A stretch of 64,000 bases of DNA from Nocardiopsis alborubida (GCF_012396365.1 NZ_JAAXPG010000002.1:186001-250000), one strand, 5' to 3'. Shown: positions 51,364 to 59,949, counted from the stretch's first letter. A program made the numbers and translations. The notes: a model not told the origin generated them from the sequence alone.

Positions 51364-52503
51364 ATGACCCCACAGACCCCGCACCTGCCCAGGTGGGCAC
51401 AGGCTCTACGGCAGCAGCGCACCGAGCTGGGATGGGACGTGCACCGGCTCGCGGTGGAACTGGTGCAGGCCGCCGGTCGGCACAACACCGCCACTGCCGA
51501 GAGCCTGGCCCGACGGATCCGGGCCTGGGAAGCAGGCAGTAGCGGTATCCGTGAGCGCTACCGGTTGTTGCTGGCCCAGGTGCTCCAGGTCGACCCCGAG
51601 GTGTTCGCTGACCAGCCGGTCGAACCGGGAGCACCGGCCCAGGCGAGTCGTATTCGGTCAACCAGCGCCCATCTGGTGTCTTTGGACGTGGCCTTGGGCG
51701 GAACAGATCTGGTGCCCGCAGCGGTGCGCGCGGCGCGCACGGCCCACGCCAGCGCACGAGCGGGAGCGTCAGCGGACGTGGTCTCGGCGGCCGCGGAGGC
51801 GTTGCAGGTAGCCGGGTGGCTGGCCTTCGATGCCGACGAGCACGTGCTGGCTCGTCGGCTGACCAGCGCCTCGGTTCTGGCGGCGCGTGTGGGTGAGGAC
51901 CGCGGCGGTGAGCTGTTCGCCTTGTCACAGCTTGCGATGCACGATGCTCACGAACGCCTGCCCCTTCAGGCTCGCCAGGTATGCGAACATGTGCTCGACC
52001 AGCAACTCTCCTCCCGTCTGACCTGCCTGTTCGAGCTTCGTCTGGCGCGGTCTCAAGGGCAGAGCAACACGCCGATCCGTGCTTTGGGTACCTTGCGCCG
52101 AGCTCGCTCTCGTCTTCAAGACGGCGCTAATGACGATGACCCGCCTTGGGCGTGGTGGATCACCGAAAGTGAGCTGACCTGGCACGAGGCCATGATCCAC
52201 GCCGACAACGGCAACTGGGACCGGGCCCAGGAGCTGTTCGCGCTGGCTCGGGAGCAGCGTCCTGCCCGCTACCCGCGCGGGCCGCTGGTCGATGCGGTCC
52301 ACCAACTGCACGCGCTGGTGCATCTGAGGGCATGGGGCGCCGCCCAGGAAGTACTGACCACAGCGGTGATCCCTGCGGTGGGGCAGGTGCGGTCAGCACG
52401 CACCAACGCTCTGCTCGCCCGCACCGTAGGGCTCAGCGAGCGCGCTGCGGCACCGATATCGGTGCGTGAACTGATGCGGGCGGCAAGTGCTGCAGCGTAT
52501 TAG
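51364..52503 (+). CDS. XRE-type regulator with TPR-like C-domain
   Basis: A 379-residue regulator. N-terminus: LPRWAQALRQQRTELGWDVH, IRAWEAGSSGIRERYRLLLA (HTH). The C-terminus is helical repeats (AWWITESELTWHEAMIHADN, GNWDRAQELFALAREQRPAR). It is divergent from the glycosyltransferase-to-hisG operon and is its most likely regulator. Confidence 0.82.
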   Translation: MTPQTPHLPRWAQALRQQRTELGWDVHRLAVELVQAAGRHNTATAESLARRIRAWEAGSSGIRERYRLLLAQVLQVDPEVFADQPVEPGAPAQASRIRSTSAHLVSLDVALGGTDLVPAAVRAARTAHASARAGASADVVSAAAEALQVAGWLAFDADEHVLARRLTSASVLAARVGEDRGGELFALSQLAMHDAHERLPLQARQVCEHVLDQQLSSRLTCLFELRLARSQGQSNTPIRALGTLRRARSRLQDGANDDDPPWAWWITESELTWHEAMIHADNGNWDRAQELFALAREQRPARYPRGPLVDAVHQLHALVHLRAWGAAQEVLTTAVIPAVGQVRSARTNALLARTVGLSERAAAPISVRELMRAASAAAY

Positions 52504-52504
52504 G

Positions 52505-52630
52505 AACCTTAAGTCGCGGCCAGGGTCCGCGTCCGCAGACGGAGGACGACGGGGTCTTCCTGTCCCGTCCAGGACAAGATGGTGAACTTCCCGGTGGAAA
52601 CTTCCACGACGTTGAGGACTTTACGGGTGA
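52505..52630 (-). pseudogene. possible C-terminal coding remnant
   Basis: Downstream of PIMT copy 5 on the minus strand, one frame reads ERPLTRKVLNVVEVSTGKFT then ILSWTGQEDPVVLRLRTRTL and AAT, stopping near 52505. The alternating strand pattern looks like real protein, but there is no convincing start or known family. It may be a fragment of a lost gene. Confidence 0.25.
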
Positions 52631-52642
52631 GCGGCCTCTCCT

Positions 52643-53896
52643 TCAGGGCCTATTCGTCCAGTTCAGGACCAACCGAGTGTGCCGCTTGTCCACGACGCGT
52701 CCAGGCGGGAGCTGGTCGTTGGGAGTGTCGGCCGGGACCAGGGTGATGCTGGGGTCGGGGCCGTGACGATAGTCGTGGTCCCACTCCTGTATCAGCGCGC
52801 ACAGTCGCTCGGCGGTAGCGGCGCCGGTGGGGCCGTGACCGATGGCGCCGAACTGCCACCGGTCCTCACGGTCGGGGTGGCGGCGCAGGGTGCGGTAGGC
52901 AAAACTCGCCCCATCGGGGGCGATGAGGGCGGGGGTGCCGTGGTTCCAGGTGGGCTTGACCAGCTTGGCCTTGACCGCGCCGGGGTCGGCGGTGAGCAGC
53001 GCCCAGTCGTCGATCACCGTGGCCAGCCACAGGTCCTGGGCGTCGGTGGCCTCGTCATAAGCCACCAGGGCCTGCGACCAGGCGGTAACGGGCTCCTGGG
53101 TGAGCGCGGTGCGCAGGGCCTGGACGTCAACGTCGGGGCCGTCCTCCAGCCGCAACCCGACGCGTTGGCCGTCGGTGTCGTTGAGGTAGGGCATGTCCTC
53201 CCAGTGCTCGCCCGCGCCGGTGATGCGCACGAACCCGCACAGGTCCTGGGACAGAGCCGACCAGTGTCCCTGGCCGGTGTGCTCCAGGGTCAGGCACCGG
53301 GTCAGCCCGCGGATGCGCATGGGCACCACCAGACGCCCCCCGGGCACGAGCTGCTCGGCCCAGGCGGCGGGCACGTCCCACGCGCCGGCGGTGACGATGA
53401 TGCGGTCGAAGGGGGCCCGGGAGGAGAAGGCGTACTCGCCGTCGGCCACCGCCAGGTGCACGTCGGTGTACCCGGCGCCGGTCAGGCAGCGGTGGGCGCG
53501 GTCGATGACGTCGGTGTCGATGTCGATCGAGGTGACCTGCCCGTGCTGCCCGACGAGTTCGCTGATCAGGGCGGCGTTGTAGCCGCCCGACCCGATTTCC
53601 AGGACCCGGTGGCCGGGGCGGATGTCGGCCCGGTCGAGCATGAGCGCGATGACGGTGGGCGCGGACACCGAACTCAGCGCCACACCGCGCCCGGTGTCGC
53701 GTTTGGTCACCACCGCCTGGTCGGCGTACACCTCACCCAGCTCCAAGCCGGGCAAGAACGCCTCTCTCGGCACCTGGGACAGGGCCTCCTCCACGGCCGG
53801 GGCCAAAGGCACGCCGACGTGGGCGCGGTTGGCGACCACCTTACGGACCATGGCCTCGCGCAAGGTGTGCGCCGATGGGGTGGTGGTGCTGGTCAT
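52643..53896 (-). CDS. PIMT-like methyltransferase, FxLD-system type (copy 5)
   Basis: A 417-residue enzyme closest in pattern to copy 4: substrate loop VVTKRDTGRGVALSSVSAPT, motif I VLEIGSGGYNAALISELVGQ, SIDIDTD, IIVTAGAWDVP, and C-terminus VVDKRHTRLVLNWTNRP. It is full length and has no obvious inactivating change. No FxLD precursor or LanB is nearby; the upstream neighbour, 120 bases away on the same strand, is the lasso-type PIMT. It may act on the lasso peptide, on a substrate elsewhere, or be a relic. Confidence 0.85.
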   Translation of the reverse strand: MTSTTTPSAHTLREAMVRKVVANRAHVGVPLAPAVEEALSQVPREAFLPGLELGEVYADQAVVTKRDTGRGVALSSVSAPTVIALMLDRADIRPGHRVLEIGSGGYNAALISELVGQHGQVTSIDIDTDVIDRAHRCLTGAGYTDVHLAVADGEYAFSSRAPFDRIIVTAGAWDVPAAWAEQLVPGGRLVVPMRIRGLTRCLTLEHTGQGHWSALSQDLCGFVRITGAGEHWEDMPYLNDTDGQRVGLRLEDGPDVDVQALRTALTQEPVTAWSQALVAYDEATDAQDLWLATVIDDWALLTADPGAVKAKLVKPTWNHGTPALIAPDGASFAYRTLRRHPDREDRWQFGAIGHGPTGAATAERLCALIQEWDHDYRHGPDPSITLVPADTPNDQLPPGRVVDKRHTRLVLNWTNRP

Positions 53897-54016
53897 GGTG
53901 CCTGTTTCGTTGAGTGGTCACGTCGGGTGAAGGTAGCAGAAGCGCCTTGGCCTCAGTCATCTGCAGAGGTGGGCTCTATCGGGCTTGGGGGAGGCCGTCG
54001 GACGCAGGGCGCGTGT

Positions 54017-55063
54017 TCAGGCGACGCTTCTTGGGGCGGGGGCTAGCGTGAGCGCCCACCCTTGGTCGATGGGTGTGGCGTGCACGCCCAAGGTGTCAAT
54101 CGTTGGTCGGCCGTGCTCCTTCCACTCCTGGATCAGGTCGCGAACGTGCTCTAGGGGCGGTGACGTAGCCGAATCGGCGATGAGCCGGGGTTCGGGGAAC
54201 AGAGCGGCGAATCCGGCGTGGTCGGGGGTGGTGATGCCGACCATGGTCTCCTTGCCGCGGTGGGCCATGGTCAGCCCGGCCGGTTTGTGGGCGATGGCCC
54301 AGAGCTTGAAGTGTTCGATCTCTGGCCAGCCGACATCGACGGGCTCGGTGTGGGGGGCGTGGAGCATGCGGGTGAACACCGTCTCGGCCAGGTCCTGGTC
54401 ATCGGTAGCGGTGATCCAAGGAGCGGAGATGTAGGAGGGGCTGCGTTCACCGTCGATGATGCGGGAGACGGTGGCGTATCGCGACCGGTCCAGGGCGGGG
54501 GTGGTCATGGGCACGTACTGGCCCCGGGACAAGGTGATGGATCCAGGGGTGTGGTCGTTGGCCACGGTGATGCGAGCCATGGCGGTGGAGTAGGCGATCG
54601 GTGCGCACACCAGCGGGGCCAAGATGATCCCGCCGGGGCGGACCTGTTCGACCCAGGCGGTGGGCAGGTGGGGCGGGGTGGTCCAGGCGATGAGCCGGTC
54701 GAAAGGCGCCTGGCCAGGGGCGCCCTGGTAGCCGTCTCCGGCCAGGGAGGTGATGGTGGTGTACCCGGCCTGGCGGTGGAGTTCGGTGGCGCGGATGATG
54801 AGGTCGGCTTCGACGTCCACAGACACCACCGTTCCGTGGGGGCCAGTGAGTTCGGCCAGGAGCGCGGTGGAGTAGCCGGATCCGGTGCCGATCTCCAACA
54901 CCCGCATCCCTTCTTGGATGTCGAGGAGGGGTAGGTGGCGTTCGATGACCGAGGCGGGGGTGGTCTGTCGGACGGCGCGCTTGTCGGTGCCGCGGTAGTG
55001 GGTCTCGTCCACCCGGGCCAGGGCCGCGGTGACGACAGGCGGGGTGGTCGTGGTGTCGGTCAT
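54017..55063 (-). CDS. lasso-peptide-associated PIMT (copy 6)
   Basis: A 348-residue PIMT homologue at the end of the lasso operon. The N-terminus has AALARVDETHYRGTDKRAVR and QTTPASVIERHLPLLD, the layout of lasso-linked methyltransferases such as those of lihuanodin and cellulonodin-2. Motif I is VLEIGTGSGYSTALLAELTG then VVSVDVEAD; IAWTTPPHLPTAW corresponds to the post-I loop. These enzymes methylate an Asp in the threaded peptide, giving a stable aspartimide. ATG 55063 lies 28 bases after the B2 stop. Confidence 0.9.
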   Translation of the reverse strand: MTDTTTTPPVVTAALARVDETHYRGTDKRAVRQTTPASVIERHLPLLDIQEGMRVLEIGTGSGYSTALLAELTGPHGTVVSVDVEADLIIRATELHRQAGYTTITSLAGDGYQGAPGQAPFDRLIAWTTPPHLPTAWVEQVRPGGIILAPLVCAPIAYSTAMARITVANDHTPGSITLSRGQYVPMTTPALDRSRYATVSRIIDGERSPSYISAPWITATDDQDLAETVFTRMLHAPHTEPVDVGWPEIEHFKLWAIAHKPAGLTMAHRGKETMVGITTPDHAGFAALFPEPRLIADSATSPPLEHVRDLIQEWKEHGRPTIDTLGVHATPIDQGWALTLAPAPRSVA

Positions 55064-55090
55064 TGGAGGATCCGGTTCGTTGTGGGCGGG

Positions 55091-55516
55091 TCAAATGCAC
55101 AGGGCTGTGGTCCACGGCCAGACGGTGGTGTCGTCTTCTCCGACGGGGGTGCCGTCGGGGGTTTGGGCCCAGGCGTGGGTGGCGGGTGGGTCGAACCGGC
55201 CGCCCAGGCACCAGTGGAGTCGGCGGCCGGTGAAGACGGCGGCGAGAACCAGGGTCAGTGAGGTCTCCAGGCAGGCGGCTCGGCCTGGCCACCAAGCACC
55301 GACGCGGGCGCAGGCGTTCGCGAGGCGCGCGATGGTCGTGTCCGCGGTGGTGGGGGTGGTCAGCGGGAGCCGGTGCAGGATTTCGATGGTGGCGATGGTA
55401 GTCCGAAAGGGCAGGCGGAGCAGGCAGATCGCGCAGATGAACGCCAGCGTGGCGAGCGCCTTGGACTGCCACGTCACCGACTTGTGGTGGTTGGGTAGGG
55501 CCATGGGACTGGTCAC
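55091..55516 (-). CDS. lasso peptide leader protease (B2)
   Basis: A 141-residue McjB C-terminal-domain-type cysteine protease that removes the leader from the lasso precursor. Catalytic residues: Cys82 in GRAACLETSLTLVLAA and His114 in PPATHAWAQTPDG; the region LHWCLGGRFD is typical of the family. Start GTG 55516 overlaps the B1 stop (GTGA); a longer frame to 55552 exists. A hydrophobic stretch (about residues 20-37) may help membrane association. Confidence 0.9.
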   Translation of the reverse strand: MTSPMALPNHHKSVTWQSKALATLAFICAICLLRLPFRTTIATIEILHRLPLTTPTTADTTIARLANACARVGAWWPGRAACLETSLTLVLAAVFTGRRLHWCLGGRFDPPATHAWAQTPDGTPVGEDDTTVWPWTTALCI

Positions 55517-55797
55517 CGGGGCTCCTGTGTGGTGATGAGGCGTCGTTGGCACAGGTTGTCCAGGAGTGGGGCCAGGTCGGCGTCCAAGCGTTCGGGGGAA
55601 ACGTTGAAGCGCTCAGCCAGGGCCGTCAGTGCGTCGAGGTGGGTGCGGCCCCCGGTGAGGGCTTCGTTCCAGTAGGCAGCGGCCGTGGGGTTGAGGTGGG
55701 TCCAGGAGCCGTCGCGCAGGTTCAGGATCAGTGCGCCGCGACCGTGTGGGTCCATCGCCACGGCGGCCCATCGGGTCGGGCGGACACGGCCGATCAC
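55513..55797 (-). CDS. lasso peptide RiPP recognition element protein (B1)
   Basis: A 94-residue PqqD-like protein that binds the precursor leader and delivers it to the protease. Pattern: AAVAMDPHGRGALILNLRDG, SWTHLNPTAAAYWNEALTGG, then LLDNLCQRRLITTQEPR (winged-helix RRE). GTG 55797 overlaps the cyclase stop by GTGA and gives the normal length; the annotated frame to 55872 is probably too long. Confidence 0.9.
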   Translation of the reverse strand: MIGRVRPTRWAAVAMDPHGRGALILNLRDGSWTHLNPTAAAYWNEALTGGRTHLDALTALAERFNVSPERLDADLAPLLDNLCQRRLITTQEPR

Positions 55798-57614
55798 GGC
55801 CTCTCCCCCACGGTGGCGGTGCGGTGCGGGTGGGTCCACCAGGCGGATTCGTCTGCCAGGGAGCGCACCCACATTTCGGTGGTGATGATCTGGGCGAGGG
55901 CTCCCAGGGGTGCGGTACGCCCGTCCACGGCACGGCTCAAGGCCGCCAGCACGGGTGCGGTTTCGATGACGCCGAGTTCACCCAGGTGGGCGGTGGTGAG
56001 CAGATCTCGAATGGCCGAGGCGTTGCGGCGTAGGCCTTGGTAGGCGTGGGTGGTGAAGGCGTCCTTCGACGCGCGCTCCCACACCCCTGGCGGCAGTACT
56101 CCGGTCATGGACTGGCGCAGGGTGGGCTTGAACCGGTGGGCGTCAGCGCGGGTCCAGGAAGGGGCGGTCAGGGTGGCGCGTACGAGGGCGTTGTCCAGGA
56201 ACGGGGCGCTGATGTCCACGCCGAGGTCGTAGTGGGCGAGGTCGCGGAAGGTGGCGTGGCCGGCGGCGTAGTAGCGCAGGCCCCGGTGGTCGGCCCACTG
56301 TCCGGGCAGGAGCCTTGCGTGGTCGTGGGTTTCGGCAGCGTGGCGGGTCTGGAGGGCCAGGAGGCGGCACAGGGGCGGGGTGAGCCAGGCCGCGGTGGCG
56401 GTCGGAGCCGTCCAGGACAGGGTGCGTTCCAAACGCGGGGGCCGAGCACGGTGCTCCAGGTTGTCGGCCAAGGCCCGCAGCGCGTCGGGGTAGCGGGTGC
56501 GGGCCAAGTGATGAACGGCGCAGGCGAGGCGGTGGGCGGGTACGCGCCACAGGCGGGCGTGGGCGAGGGTCTGGGTCCAGGCACGGCGGTGGTGGCCGCT
56601 GGCGAGGAGGTCGGCCAGGTGGGCGGGGCCGGTGGACAGGACGTTGTCGCCGCCGTTGCCGGTCAGGTGCACGGTGCTGCCCGCTTCGGCTGCGGGTGTG
56701 AGGTAGGCCCGGTGGCGGCTCCAGGCGCGTAGGTCCAGGGCGGGGGCGTCGGTCGCCGTGGTCTGGTGCAGGTCGGTGTAGGGCAGGGTGTTGGGGCCGC
56801 CGTGGACGAGGCGATGGGTGATGGCGGGCGTGGTGGCCGCCGCGGTGCGGGCGTGGTGTAGGTCGGTGTGGTTGCCCAGGTCGGGTGCGGTGTAGGTGAC
56901 GGCGTACACCTCGGTGGTGCGGGCGGCGAGCAGGGCGATGGTGGTGGAGTCCATGCCGCCGGACAGGTCTGCGCTCACCTGTTCGCCTTCTCGGGTGCGC
57001 AGGGCGACGGCTTCGGTCAGGGTGGTGCGCAACCGTTCCGGGACCTGGCCGGGGTCCAGGCCGGACAGGGGAGCGGGGGCGATGGTGGTGGCGCGGTCGT
57101 GGGTCAGGTGCAGGGTGTGGCCGGGTGGGACCTGGTGGATGCCGTGCCACAGGCTGCGGGTTGAGCGCAACTCTTCGACCAAGGGAGCGGCCAGGTGCGC
57201 AGCCAGCGCTTCTACATCCAGCGCTGCACCGGTGGCCTGTGCCAGGGGACGGGCGCGGGTGGCCCAGAACCACCCGTGGTCGTGGTGGGTGTAGTAGAGG
57301 GGCCAGACACCAGCCAGATCGGGAACCGCCACGGTCTCCTGCCTGGTGGTGAGGACGGTGAGGTAGGAGCCTGCCCAGTGGGTGAACACCGACCAATCCC
57401 GAGTCCGCAACGCCTTCTCCGCTGCGGCGCGCAGTTCAATGTCGCTGGCTGCGCAGCGGCCGATGACAGTGACGGCGGCCTGATCGGTGGTCACCGTGCG
57501 GTGCGGGGGCGCGTCCATCATCCAGACCGGCATGTGGTGGACGGTGAGGGGGATGGCCGTGGCGGGGGCGGCGTGCGGAGGGTGGGTGTGGTGGTGTCCG
57601 GCGACCCAGCGCAT
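55794..57614 (-). CDS. lasso cyclase, asparagine synthetase-like (C)
   Basis: A 606-residue ATP-dependent cyclase that adenylates the ring Glu/Asp and joins it to Gly1 while the peptide is folded. The glutaminase-like N-domain lacks the Cys2 nucleophile (MRWVAG), as expected. The synthetase domain has the PP-loop SADLSGGMDSTTIALL (residues about 214-229), TGNGGDNVLS and a C-terminal WERASKDAFTTHAYQG. ATG 57614 has AAGGA upstream. It follows the precursor gene after a strong hairpin. Confidence 0.92.
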   Translation of the reverse strand: MRWVAGHHHTHPPHAAPATAIPLTVHHMPVWMMDAPPHRTVTTDQAAVTVIGRCAASDIELRAAAEKALRTRDWSVFTHWAGSYLTVLTTRQETVAVPDLAGVWPLYYTHHDHGWFWATRARPLAQATGAALDVEALAAHLAAPLVEELRSTRSLWHGIHQVPPGHTLHLTHDRATTIAPAPLSGLDPGQVPERLRTTLTEAVALRTREGEQVSADLSGGMDSTTIALLAARTTEVYAVTYTAPDLGNHTDLHHARTAAATTPAITHRLVHGGPNTLPYTDLHQTTATDAPALDLRAWSRHRAYLTPAAEAGSTVHLTGNGGDNVLSTGPAHLADLLASGHHRRAWTQTLAHARLWRVPAHRLACAVHHLARTRYPDALRALADNLEHRARPPRLERTLSWTAPTATAAWLTPPLCRLLALQTRHAAETHDHARLLPGQWADHRGLRYYAAGHATFRDLAHYDLGVDISAPFLDNALVRATLTAPSWTRADAHRFKPTLRQSMTGVLPPGVWERASKDAFTTHAYQGLRRNASAIRDLLTTAHLGELGVIETAPVLAALSRAVDGRTAPLGALAQIITTEMWVRSLADESAWWTHPHRTATVGERP

Positions 57615-57643
57615 CGACAGGGATGTCCTTTCCAGCAGAGGGC

Positions 57644-57674
57644 GTCGCCGCCCACCGTGCGGGTGGGCGGCGAC
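57644..57674 (-). terminator. hairpin between lasso precursor and cyclase
   Basis: A perfect 13-bp stem: GTCGCCGCCCACC (57644-57656), a 5-base loop, GGTGGGCGGCGAC (57662-57674). It lies between the A stop and C start and would attenuate transcription, so that precursor mRNA exceeds enzyme mRNA, as in other lasso operons. Confidence 0.8.
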
Positions 57675-57685
57675 CTAGCGAAGAG

Positions 57686-57829
57686 CTATGCGTCGTCGAC
57701 GCCGACACCGACGTCGGTGAAGTAGCGGTCGTTGTCCTCGCTGTCCTCGGGGACATCGCCCAGGGTGTGGGTGTGGACGGTGCCGAGTGTGGTGGCCTGG
57801 GGCGGCGTGTAGGCGAACACGGCGTCCAT
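57686..57829 (-). CDS. lasso peptide precursor (A)
   Basis: A 47-residue precursor. The leader carries the B1-binding box YTPP (Tyr7, Pro10) and ends ...HTHTL, with Thr22 at position -2 as required. The core starts at Gly24: GDVPEDSEDNDRYF then TDV, a GVGV stretch and DDA (24 residues). Glu31 is core position 8 and Asp32 position 9, both suitable ring acceptors; Tyr13/Phe14 could be plug residues. Six other Asp residues are possible PIMT targets. ATG 57829 has GGAAGGTGA upstream; a frame to 57886 is longer but poorer. Confidence 0.88.
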   Translation of the reverse strand: MDAVFAYTPPQATTLGTVHTHTLGDVPEDSEDNDRYFTDVGVGVDDA

Positions 57830-58091
57830 GGGCGTCACCTTCCCTTCGGTTCTTCTGGGCTCGTCGCGGTAAACGAGCCCCTGCACTCACCGAAAGTAAG
57901 CGTGCTCCCCCATGGAGTGAAGGGCCATGCTGCCCCTGTGCTCTGACGGCGTCCGGTGCGGTGGGCCGTAGTGGCCTACCCGCGCAGGTGAGGGCCGTGC
58001 CCACCTTCCAAAGGTTCACGCGGGCGAGGGCTCCCCCATCGTCAGTGGACCGTGTCGGTAGCCGACGCGATATAGCGCTGCCTGGTCCTCT

Positions 58092-59300
58092 TCACTCCTC
58101 CAACCGGCGGGCGAGTCCGATGAGACCTGGGGTGCGTCGTCCGTTGCCGCGTTCCAACAGTGTCTGCGCCGTGGTGCGGGCTTGAGGGTGGTAGCGCACC
58201 CACTCGGGAGCGATACGGTGTGCCTCCAGCAGTGCCGCTGTCGCCTGCTGGTCATGCCGGAGTTCAACACGGGTGTGGGCGCAGTTGAGCAGATAGCGGG
58301 CCTGCCAGGACGCCGGCACTCCGCGCGTGGTGGGCACCTGTCCGATGAGGTGGTGGGCCAAATCCAGGTCGTCAAGCTCAACGGCGTCGTTGACGGCAGT
58401 CATCGCCACCACCCCGGGGCCGAACACCGCCCACTGGTCGATCCGATCGCGCCCGAGGCGTTCCGCGGCCGACCGTGCCACAGCCGTCAGGTCACGGCAG
58501 CGTCGTGCCCCTCCAGCCCGGGCAGCCGCACCAGCGGCATTGACCAGCAGCGCACCGAACACCGCCAGTTCCTCCTCGCTGGCACCGCTCCAGGAAGGTT
58601 CGGCGGTCTCAGCTGCACGGGTAGCGATCTTTTCGGCATCATCCAGGCGGCCCTGGCGACGGTAGATCCAGGACAAGAAGTTCGCGGCGGCCGCATGGTG
58701 CAGGTGCGATCCGCTGGCGCGGGCGGCGGCCATGGCCCGCTCCACCGCCAGGAACGCCAGGTCCTTGTGGCCCAGCGTGATCGTGACCCCGGCCGCGGCC
58801 TGGTAGGCGGTGGCCAAGATGCCCTCGGCTTGTACCTGTGCGTCTTCGCCACTCTCGCGGGCGGCGGCGCGAGCCTGGCTGATGAGTTCGGGCAGACGGA
58901 CAGTGACCTGGGTGTAGGCGCCGTCCTGGTAGAGCGCCCACACCCGTCGCATCTGCTCGCGCAATTCCGCCAGGTCTGCGGGCTCGGGTTCAGCTGGCTC
59001 GGTCAGGCCGAGCGCCTCGGGCGCGGTGAGGGCGTGTCGGATGCCATCGACCGTCAGGAGGGGCTCGACCGCCGTGCGTTGTTCGGGGGTGAACAGCGCG
59101 GCTGTGGGGCACCCCAAGGCATCGGCGAGCGCGTCGAGGGTGGACAGGCGTGCGCTGGTACGTCTGCCCTGTTCCAGCCGGCGCACCACGTCCACGCTGA
59201 CTCCGGCTGCGGCGGCCAGTTCTTCCTGGGTCAGAGCACGCCTGCGCCGGTGTTGGACCAGTTGCGGGCCGATGTGGGGGGAGGTCGGCACGGGCACCAC
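58092..59300 (-). CDS. XRE regulator with TPR repeats
   Basis: A 402-residue regulator. HTH: LVQHRRRRALTQEELAAAAG, VSVDVVRRLEQGRRTSARLS (about residues 14-50). TPR region: LHHAAAANFLSWIYRRQGRL, DDAEKIATRAAETAEPSWSG, AHTRVELRHDQQATAALLEA. It lies on the same strand as the lasso genes but upstream of them by more than 200 bases. It may respond to or control the lasso locus. Confidence 0.85.
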   Translation of the reverse strand: MVPVPTSPHIGPQLVQHRRRRALTQEELAAAAGVSVDVVRRLEQGRRTSARLSTLDALADALGCPTAALFTPEQRTAVEPLLTVDGIRHALTAPEALGLTEPAEPEPADLAELREQMRRVWALYQDGAYTQVTVRLPELISQARAAARESGEDAQVQAEGILATAYQAAAGVTITLGHKDLAFLAVERAMAAARASGSHLHHAAAANFLSWIYRRQGRLDDAEKIATRAAETAEPSWSGASEEELAVFGALLVNAAGAAARAGGARRCRDLTAVARSAAERLGRDRIDQWAVFGPGVVAMTAVNDAVELDDLDLAHHLIGQVPTTRGVPASWQARYLLNCAHTRVELRHDQQATAALLEAHRIAPEWVRYHPQARTTAQTLLERGNGRRTPGLIGLARRLEE

Positions 59301-59345
59301 CTTGTAGGTGACGTCGGGGCGACCACGGTTCTGGCCGCTCTGGGG

Positions 59346-59795
59346 TCAGTGTGCCCGGTCCCAGCCGTGGGTGGAGAAGGTTTCACCTGACCGGATCCGG
59401 TCGATGATCGTGGCGATGTAGGGGATCGTGGTCTTGGGCAGGTCGGCCGGATCCTCCCAGGACAAGCCCGAGCACAGGTCGGGTTCCATGTTGGTCGGGG
59501 TGCCCTGCCAACGTGTGGTGGTGAAGAAGAACCCGATGCGGGTCTTGCCCTTACTGTTGCGGTGATGGGCCACGTGCGCGCACACCAGGTCGGCGGGGTC
59601 GATGACCACGCCGAGCTCTTCTTTGAGCTCACGGGCCGCTCCCTGGGGTGCGGACTCGTCGACCTCCAGGTGCCCGCCGGGGATGCCGTACTGGCCGTCG
59701 GCGAACCCTGTGGCTTGGCGACGACCGAGCAGGACCCGGCCGTCCTGGCGGGTGAGCAGAACGCACACGTCTACGGTGGGCTCGGCCCTGGTCAT
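59346..59795 (-). CDS. NUDIX hydrolase
   Basis: A 149-residue NUDIX pyrophosphohydrolase: VDVCVLLTRQDGRVLLGRRQ, then the box GGHLEVDESAPQGAARELKEELGV split as GGHLEVDESAPQ and AARELKEELGVVI (GX5EX7REUXEEXGU). ATG 59795 has AAGGAG upstream and was preferred over the frame to 59852. Substrate unknown. pSAM2-type elements encode a NUDIX protein near their integrase, and an integrase tail lies 150 bases away, so element origin is possible. Confidence 0.9.
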   Translation of the reverse strand: MTRAEPTVDVCVLLTRQDGRVLLGRRQATGFADGQYGIPGGHLEVDESAPQGAARELKEELGVVIDPADLVCAHVAHHRNSKGKTRIGFFFTTTRWQGTPTNMEPDLCSGLSWEDPADLPKTTIPYIATIIDRIRSGETFSTHGWDRAH

Positions 59796-59949
59796 GGCTG
59801 GCTCCTTCGATGGTGGACGGCATGGAAGAAAGACGTCCTCAGGATGCCGCACCGACCCCTACAGCGCTGGATGAGGGGCCAAGGGCATCAACCAGTCCAT
59901 CCCGGCGCGTTCACGGCTCGTGCGATACGGGGCCCGACCAGGGCTCCGG

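Noticed and set aside
53897-54016. Possible precursor between the two tandem PIMT genes
   Set aside because: The 120 bases contain no supportable start and coding frame on either strand.
57686-57829. Alternative lasso cleavage after the first Thr-Leu (core starting GTVHTHTLGD)
   Set aside because: It would place no Glu or Asp at ring positions 7-9, whereas the second Thr-Leu-Gly gives Glu8 and Asp9.
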